From Salinispora tropica CNB-440 (lineage in GTDB: Bacteria; Actinomycetota; Actinomycetes; Mycobacteriales; Micromonosporaceae): 64,000 nt of DNA. A model generated the notes under the pieces. That model ran no database searches. It saw nothing but the letters and a program-made list of their open reading frames with translations, and had not been told where the DNA came from. The DNA lies in NCBI RefSeq assembly GCF_000016425.1, contig NC_009380.1:930001-994000 (forward strand), written 5' to 3'. The stretch's first letter is position 1. Each line of letters begins with the position of its first letter. A program made the translations under genes and the position numbers. Shown here one piece after another: positions 55,354 to 64,000 of this stretch.

Positions 55354-56502
55354 CTACTCCGGAACCGGCTCGGACAGCTCCGGCGCCTGCGGCTGGCGGG
55401 GCGCAAGCTCCACCTGCGCCGGTGGGGCCAGCTCCTCGTCGGAGACGCCCAACTCGGCGAGCTTGCGGGCGCTGACCAGCACCCGCGACTCCAGCGAACC
55501 GACCGCCCGGTTGTACGCCGTCACCGCCCCACCGAGCGCGGACCCCAGCCGGCCCACGTGCTCGCCGAGCGTCGCGAGCCGGCCGTGTAGTTCCCGGGCA
55601 AGCGAGTGCACCGCCACCGCGTTGCTGGCCAGCGCCGCCTGCCGCCACGCGTAGGCGACCGTACGCAGCAGCGCGACAAGGGTGGCCGGGGTCGCCAGCA
55701 CCACGTTGCGGGTGAAGGCGTGCTCCAGCAGTGTCGGGTCACGCTGTAGGGCGACGTCGAGGAACGGGTCGGCCGGCACGAAGAGCACCACGAACTCCGG
55801 CGCCGGGTCGAATGCGGCCCAGTACGTCTTCGCGGCCAGCGCATCGACGTGGGCACGCAGGTGCTTCGCATGCGCGTCCAGGTGCGCGTCGCGTCCCCGT
55901 TCGTCGCGGGCCTCCATCGCGGTCAGGTACGCCTCGAAGGGCGCCTTCGCGTCCACCACCACCGACCGGCCCCCGTGCAGGCGAACCACCAGGTCGGGGC
56001 GGACCACCTGCTGATCGGTCGCGGCCGTCACCTGCTCGGAGAAGTCGCAGTGCTCCAGCATGCCGGCCGCCTCGACGATGCGCCGCAGCTGGTGCTCGCC
56101 CCACCGCCCCCGGACCTGGGGCGCTCGCAGCGCCGCGACGAGCTGTTTGGTCTCGGTGCGCAGCTCACCGGAGACCGTGCTCATGGCACGCACCTGCTCG
56201 CGCAGCTCGGCGTAGGCATCGACCCGGTCCCGCTCCAACTCGGCGACCCGCTGCTCGTAGCGGTGCAGCGTGTCGTGCAGGGGGGCCACTGCGCGGGCCA
56301 CCGCCTCCTGGGACTGCGCGGTCGCCTCGTAGCCCAGCGTTCGCAGGGACTGCTCCAGCCGACCCTCGCCCGCCTGCGCGGCGGCCAGCGTGGCCTCCAG
56401 CCGGGCCAGCTCGGTGGCGGACCGGGCCCGGGCGGCGAACCACCCCACCGCGCCTCCCGCCGTGAGGCAGACGAGCACCACGGCCAGCGTCGGAAACTCC
56501 AT
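55354..56502 (-). CDS. rmuC: RmuC-family DNA recombination protein
   Basis: About 382 residues: N-terminal membrane helix (TLAVVLVCLTAGGAVGWFAA), a long coiled coil (about 25-110), then the RmuC nuclease-like domain with RGRWGEHQLRRIVEAAGMLE, VVDAKAPFEAYLTA and VVLFVPADPFLDVAL. RmuC limits recombination at inverted repeats. ATG 56502 is taken as the start; ATG 56514 would add four residues. Neither has a strong ribosome-binding site. Confidence 0.85.
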   Translation of the reverse strand: MEFPTLAVVLVCLTAGGAVGWFAARARSATELARLEATLAAAQAGEGRLEQSLRTLGYEATAQSQEAVARAVAPLHDTLHRYEQRVAELERDRVDAYAELREQVRAMSTVSGELRTETKQLVAALRAPQVRGRWGEHQLRRIVEAAGMLEHCDFSEQVTAATDQQVVRPDLVVRLHGGRSVVVDAKAPFEAYLTAMEARDERGRDAHLDAHAKHLRAHVDALAAKTYWAAFDPAPEFVVLFVPADPFLDVALQRDPTLLEHAFTRNVVLATPATLVALLRTVAYAWRQAALASNAVAVHSLARELHGRLATLGEHVGRLGSALGGAVTAYNRAVGSLESRVLVSARKLAELGVSDEELAPPAQVELAPRQPQAPELSEPVPE

Positions 56503-56607
56503 GTCGCCGAGCATCGCAAACGGGTACGACCGGCAGACGTCGGGCGGATCGACGGTGGTGGCCGTCCGCCTCCGCCGGGAGCCGGCGAGACAGCCCGTCC
56601 GCCCCGC

Positions 56608-59394
56608 TCAGCCGGTGTTGCGCATGCCGGCGGCGATGCCGTTGACCGTGGTGAGTAAGGCGCGTTCCAGGGCGGTGCCGTCGCTGGGCGCCCGACGGCT
56701 GCCCGGCGCCGTCACCACCGCCCGGCCCGGTGCGCCCGAGTCCCGGTACTGCTGTAGCAACGCCACCTGGAGGTGGTGCAGCGGTTCCAGGTAGGTGTCC
56801 CGTACCGCGAGCGTGCGCTGGAGCACCGGCGCGTTCTCCAACAGGTCCGGGGAGACGGTCACGGCGAGCACCTCCCGCCGGGTCAGCTCGTACTCCTGCT
56901 CGATCTTGTGGAAGATCGGGTGCAGCTTCTTCGGTACCAGCGTCTCCACGTACCGCCGGGCGATGGTCAGGTCGGTCTTGGTCAGCATCATCTCCACGTT
57001 CGACAGGAACGTCCGGAAGAAGTGCCAACTGCGGTGCATCTCGGCGAGCACGTCCCCGTGGCCGGCGGCGCGGGCCGCCGCCAGCCCGGAGCCGACGCCG
57101 AACCAGCCGGGGACGATCTGTCGGGTCTGGGTCCAGCCGAACACCCACGGGATGGCCCGCAGGCCGGCGAGCCCAGCACCCGTGTTCGGCCGCTTCGCCG
57201 GTCGGGATCCGATGTTCAACGCACCGAGCAGCTCGGTCGGCGTGGACGCCCAGAAGTACGCCGGCAGGTCCGGATCCTCGACCAGGTCCCGGTACGAGCG
57301 GTAGGCCGCCGCGCTCACCACGTCCATCGTCGCGTCCCAGCGTTCCAGCATCTCGGCCGGCTGCCGGGGCGCGGTGTGCAGCAGCGTCGACTGGAGCACC
57401 GCGGCGACCGTCAGCTCCAGATTCTCCCGGGCCAGCGCCGGCAGGGTGTACTTGTCGGAAATCACCTCACCCTGCTCGGTCACCTTGATCTCGCCGTCGA
57501 GGGTCCCGTACGGCTGGGCCAGGATCGCGTCGTGCGTCGGCCCACCACCCCGGCCGACGGTGCCGCCCCGGCCGTGGAAGAGCCGCAGCTGCACACCGTG
57601 CCGGGCGGCCACGTCCCGCAGGGCGCGCTGCGCCCGGTGGATGGACCACTGGCTGGTGGTGATGCCGGCCTCCTTGTTGGAGTCGGAGTAGCCGAGCATC
57701 ACCTCCTGGACGTCCCCGCGGGCGGTGACCAGGGCCCGGTAGGCAGGCAGCGACAGCAACTCGTCCAGCAGTTCACCGCCGGCGTTCAACTCGGCGGGGG
57801 TCTCCAACAGCGGTACGAAGCCGATGCGCGCCCGGCTGCTGTGCACGTCGACCAGCCCCGCCTCGCGGGCCAGGACGACGGCGGCGAGGACATCGTCCAC
57901 GCCGAGGGTCATCGAGATGATGTACGACTCGATCACCTCGGTTCCGAACCGGTCCTGTGCCTCTCGGATGGTGCCGAAGACATCGAAGGTCCGGCGGGCC
58001 GACTCGGTCAGCGGGGTGTCGAGCGTAGACAGGGGCCGGCGGCCGGTCAGCTCGTCGGCGAGGAGCTTGGTGCGCTCCAGCCGGCTCAGCGCCGGGTAGT
58101 CGGACACCTCGCCCACCGCACCGAAGAGCTGGGTTAACACCTCGTGGTGCTTCTCGGCGTGTTCGCGGACATCCATGGTGGCGAGGTGCAGGCCGAAGGC
58201 GGAGACCGTACGGATGGTCGAGGCGATCCGGCCCACGGCGGTGAGTTGACCGGAGTTGCGGGCCAGCGAGGCGCGCAGCAGTTCCAGGTCGGCGATCAGC
58301 TCATCCGACCCGCGGTAGTCCCGTCCCGGCGTGTGCGCCGTGCCCTGCCACAGCCGCTGCCGGGTGTTGGCGAGCTTCGCCTTCACACACCGGGCCTTGA
58401 GTCGGTACGGCTCCTCGGCGTTCACCCGACGGAACCGGGGCGCCACCTCGGGCAGCGCGTCCAGGTCCGTGGCGAGGCTCGCGGAGAGGTCCAGCGAGAC
58501 GCCGCGCAACCGCCGGGAGACGGAGACCTCGTTGATCAGTTGGTCCATGGCCTTCTCGGTCGCGGCGAGGCCGTGCTCGTGCGCGATGGCCAGGACCTCC
58601 CGGGTCACCGTGGGCGTGACGAACGGGTTTCCGTCCCGGTCGCCCCCGATCCAGGTGCCGAAGGTGAGGGGCCGGGCGGTGGGTGAGGTCTCCACCCCGA
58701 GGGTGCGTAGCGTGTCGGCGAGGTCGTCGAGCACCTGTGGCGCCGCCTCGGCGTACAGGTCGCGTAGGTAGTAGATGGCGTTGCGCGCCTCGTCGGTCGG
58801 GTCCGGCCGGTCCAGCCGCAGCTCGTCGGTCTGCCACATCAGGTCGAGTAGCTCGGCGAGTCGGCGGTTGGCCGGGCCCTCGTCGCTGGCGCCGTAGAGG
58901 ACCGCGTTGGTGGTCTCGGTGTCCAACTCGTCGGCGATCGCGCGCAGCTTGGACAGGATCGAGCGGCGGGCGGCCTCGGTGGGGTGGGCGGTGAAGACCG
59001 GGCGGATTGCCAGCCGCCGCGCCGCCGCCGCGATCTCCTCGGCGGGAACGCCGCGTTCGGCGATCATCTTGGCGGTCTGGTCCAGCCAACCGCCCTGAAC
59101 GGCCCGGCGGCGGCGCAGATCCCGGGCGCGATGGACCTGTTCGGTGATGTTGGCCAGGTGGAAGTACGTGGAGAAGGCGCGGGCCAGCCGGGTGCCGGTG
59201 GCGACATCCAACCCCGCGAGCCGCTGCGCGGCGGCCGGGGCGTCGGTGCGAACCTGGGCGCGGATCTCCTCGACGAGGTCGAGCAGGGGCCGTCCCTCCT
59301 GACGGGCGAGGGTCTGGCCGAGCAGGGTGCCGAGGCGGCGGATGTCGGCGCGTAGTGCGGCGTCGGGGCCGTCGTGGTCGTGCTGGTCGGTCAC
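56608..59394 (-). CDS. ppc: Phosphoenolpyruvate carboxylase
   Basis: A 928-residue enzyme: catalytic His in [24 protein letters not shown], the glycine loop [14 protein letters not shown], and the C-terminal ending in MRNTG typical of this family. It fixes bicarbonate onto PEP to make oxaloacetate, replenishing the TCA cycle; PEPCK in the same window runs the opposite way. GTG 59394 is set by AAGGAG (59406-59401 on the minus strand) at 6 nt; the 45-residue upstream extension is rejected. Confidence 0.95.
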   Translation of the reverse strand: MTDQHDHDGPDAALRADIRRLGTLLGQTLARQEGRPLLDLVEEIRAQVRTDAPAAAQRLAGLDVATGTRLARAFSTYFHLANITEQVHRARDLRRRRAVQGGWLDQTAKMIAERGVPAEEIAAAARRLAIRPVFTAHPTEAARRSILSKLRAIADELDTETTNAVLYGASDEGPANRRLAELLDLMWQTDELRLDRPDPTDEARNAIYYLRDLYAEAAPQVLDDLADTLRTLGVETSPTARPLTFGTWIGGDRDGNPFVTPTVTREVLAIAHEHGLAATEKAMDQLINEVSVSRRLRGVSLDLSASLATDLDALPEVAPRFRRVNAEEPYRLKARCVKAKLANTRQRLWQGTAHTPGRDYRGSDELIADLELLRASLARNSGQLTAVGRIASTIRTVSAFGLHLATMDVREHAEKHHEVLTQLFGAVGEVSDYPALSRLERTKLLADELTGRRPLSTLDTPLTESARRTFDVFGTIREAQDRFGTEVIESYIISMTLGVDDVLAAVVLAREAGLVDVHSSRARIGFVPLLETPAELNAGGELLDELLSLPAYRALVTARGDVQEVMLGYSDSNKEAGITTSQWSIHRAQRALRDVAARHGVQLRLFHGRGGTVGRGGGPTHDAILAQPYGTLDGEIKVTEQGEVISDKYTLPALARENLELTVAAVLQSTLLHTAPRQPAEMLERWDATMDVVSAAAYRSYRDLVEDPDLPAYFWASTPTELLGALNIGSRPAKRPNTGAGLAGLRAIPWVFGWTQTRQIVPGWFGVGSGLAAARAAGHGDVLAEMHRSWHFFRTFLSNVEMMLTKTDLTIARRYVETLVPKKLHPIFHKIEQEYELTRREVLAVTVSPDLLENAPVLQRTLAVRDTYLEPLHHLQVALLQQYRDSGAPGRAVVTAPGSRRAPSDGTALERALLTTVNGIAAGMRNTG

Positions 59395-59630
59395 GATGCG
59401 CTCCTTACGTGAGTACGAAGGACAGCGCTGTCCGACTCCCAGGATGGTAACCGCGGGGACCGGGCGGAGCCCACGGGGTCCTCGATTAACGTGTGACGAG
59501 CCGCTCCGCCCCGCCGGGATCCGCATCACGTGTCCGTCGATTCGCTCGCGGAGAGATAGGCTCGACAGGTCGACCCCTCGTCCGGCCGGACGAGGGGCGA
59601 TCGTCGTGCCGTCGCCGTGGAAGTGATCAG

Positions 59631-63281
<3,651 letters not shown>

Positions 63282-63360
63282 GATGGCGCAGCGCCAGCCG
63301 GCGGGCACGGGGCGTGGGGGGCGTCTGATCCGGCGCTGCCGGCGTGAGAGAGTTGCCGTC

Positions 63361-64000
63361 ATGCGTGCTCGCCGTCTTGTCGCCGCCGCCAGCCTGGTGG
63401 TCGGCCTCGTCGCCCTCAGTGGATGTCGTACCGAGCCGGGTGTCGCCGCGTACGTGGGTGACCAGAACATCACCGAGAACACCGTGGACAGCCTCCTCGA
63501 CGAGCTGCGGGAGAGCAGCGCCTCGACGGAGACGCCCGAGCTCGGTGGGCCGGGCCCGCAGCTGCCGTCCCGGTCTGAGGTCGTCGGCACGTTGGTGCTC
63601 GGCGAGGTGTGTGACCAGGCCTCCGCTGACCAGGGATACCAGCCGCGGGAGCGGGTGGAGCCGGTTCAGGTCGCCGGTCAGCTCGGTCTGCCCCCGGAGT
63701 CCGAGTATGTGCGGCAGCTGGCCGCCCTCTACACCTGCCTCTCCGGGCTGCCGATGGGCGACTCGGTCGCGCCGACCGAGCAGGAGCTGGCGGAGGTGAT
63801 CGCCGCCGGGCGGACGGCCGGAGTGATTCCTGCGGATACCCCGGACGACGTGGTCGCCGGTCAGCTCGACGGCCCGCAGCTGCGCGAGGGGCTGGCGAGC
63901 CGTCGGGTACTTGCTGAGGCTGCTGGGGAGTACGACGTCACGGTCAATCCCCGTTACCGGCCGCTGGAGTTCCCGGTGCTGAGCTTCTCTCCGGGTGTCG
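63361..64000 (+). CDS. SurA-N-like lipoprotein (3' partial)
   Basis: The frame from ATG 63361 stays open to the window end (213 codons). Signal peptide with lipobox (LVALSGC, Cys near residue 21), then GVAAYVGDQNITENTVDSLL, the N-terminal pattern of SurA/PrsA-like peptidyl-prolyl isomerase lipoproteins, followed by helices. In many actinobacteria such a protein is encoded directly after mfd and before mazG. It may assist folding of secreted proteins. The C-terminal part lies beyond the window. Confidence 0.8.
   Translation, partial: MRARRLVAAASLVVGLVALSGCRTEPGVAAYVGDQNITENTVDSLLDELRESSASTETPELGGPGPQLPSRSEVVGTLVLGEVCDQASADQGYQPRERVEPVQVAGQLGLPPESEYVRQLAALYTCLSGLPMGDSVAPTEQELAEVIAAGRTAGVIPADTPDDVVAGQLDGPQLREGLASRRVLAEAAGEYDVTVNPRYRPLEFPVLSFSPGV

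Overview
This 64 kb window is chromosomal DNA of a high-GC actinobacterium. Evidence: very high third-position GC, GTG/TTG starts, many transcripts whose -10 box lies 6-8 nt before the start codon (leaderless), an acyl-CoA carboxylase set with an epsilon subunit, a GuaB1-type GMP reductase, a GTP-dependent PEP carboxykinase and SigE-family sigma factor. Protein flavour and gene order suggest Micromonosporaceae (Salinispora/Micromonospora-like); that placement is inference from recall, not from a search.

Layout. 1-5.8 kb: tail of a methylmalonyl-CoA mutase large subunit, a heptamer tandem repeat, an M20 amidohydrolase, an MBL-fold hydrolase, a coiled-coil protein, a gamma-glutamylcyclotransferase and an LpdA-like flavoprotein. 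5.8-10 kb: an accessory stretch with a lipoprotein, a low-GC gene-free segment, a GNAT enzyme, an IS3-type transposase remnant, and an XRE regulator followed by two tiny proteins, with matching GGTAC-N5-GTACC sites on both sides of the regulator. 10-15.4 kb: a threonyl-tRNA synthetase paralogue without TGS or editing domains, preceded by what looks like a Thr-Thr leader peptide and two hairpins, then a heterodimeric ABC exporter with one degenerate ATP site. 15.4-18.7 kb: DoxX/TetR and MarR/MFS divergent pairs with clear operators.

18.7-31.6 kb: purine salvage (GuaB1) and the acyl-CoA carboxylase cluster (alpha, epsilon, beta, biotin ligase, with Maf and an O-methyltransferase). The cluster is split by a same-strand block of Ser/Thr kinase, M50 protease, ECF-like sigma factor and membrane anti-sigma-like protein. 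31.7-38.9 kb: PH-domain protein, two GtrA membrane proteins, PEP carboxykinase, geranylgeranyl-reductase-type flavoprotein, Z-prenyl transferase, trehalose-phosphatase. 39-42.1 kb: small lineage-type genes, an HTH regulator with a palindrome across its start, and a transglycosylase-domain protein.

42.1-64 kb: mostly core genes: rhomboid protease, ferredoxin-NADP reductase, TetR/NAD(P)-binding protein pair with twin operators, DMT transporter, GlpX, DUF4245 protein, XseB/XseA, IspH, lipoprotein, large secreted subtilase, RmuC, PEP carboxylase, Mfd, and the start of a SurA-like lipoprotein. PEP carboxykinase, GlpX and PEP carboxylase together cover the PEP/oxaloacetate and gluconeogenic nodes, but they are in separate transcription units.

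No rRNA, tRNA, CRISPR array, intact insertion sequence or obvious biosynthetic gene cluster was seen. The most novel-looking signals are the attenuator-controlled, editing-less ThrRS, the XRE/small-Cys-protein locus, and the kinase-protease-sigma-anti-sigma block.
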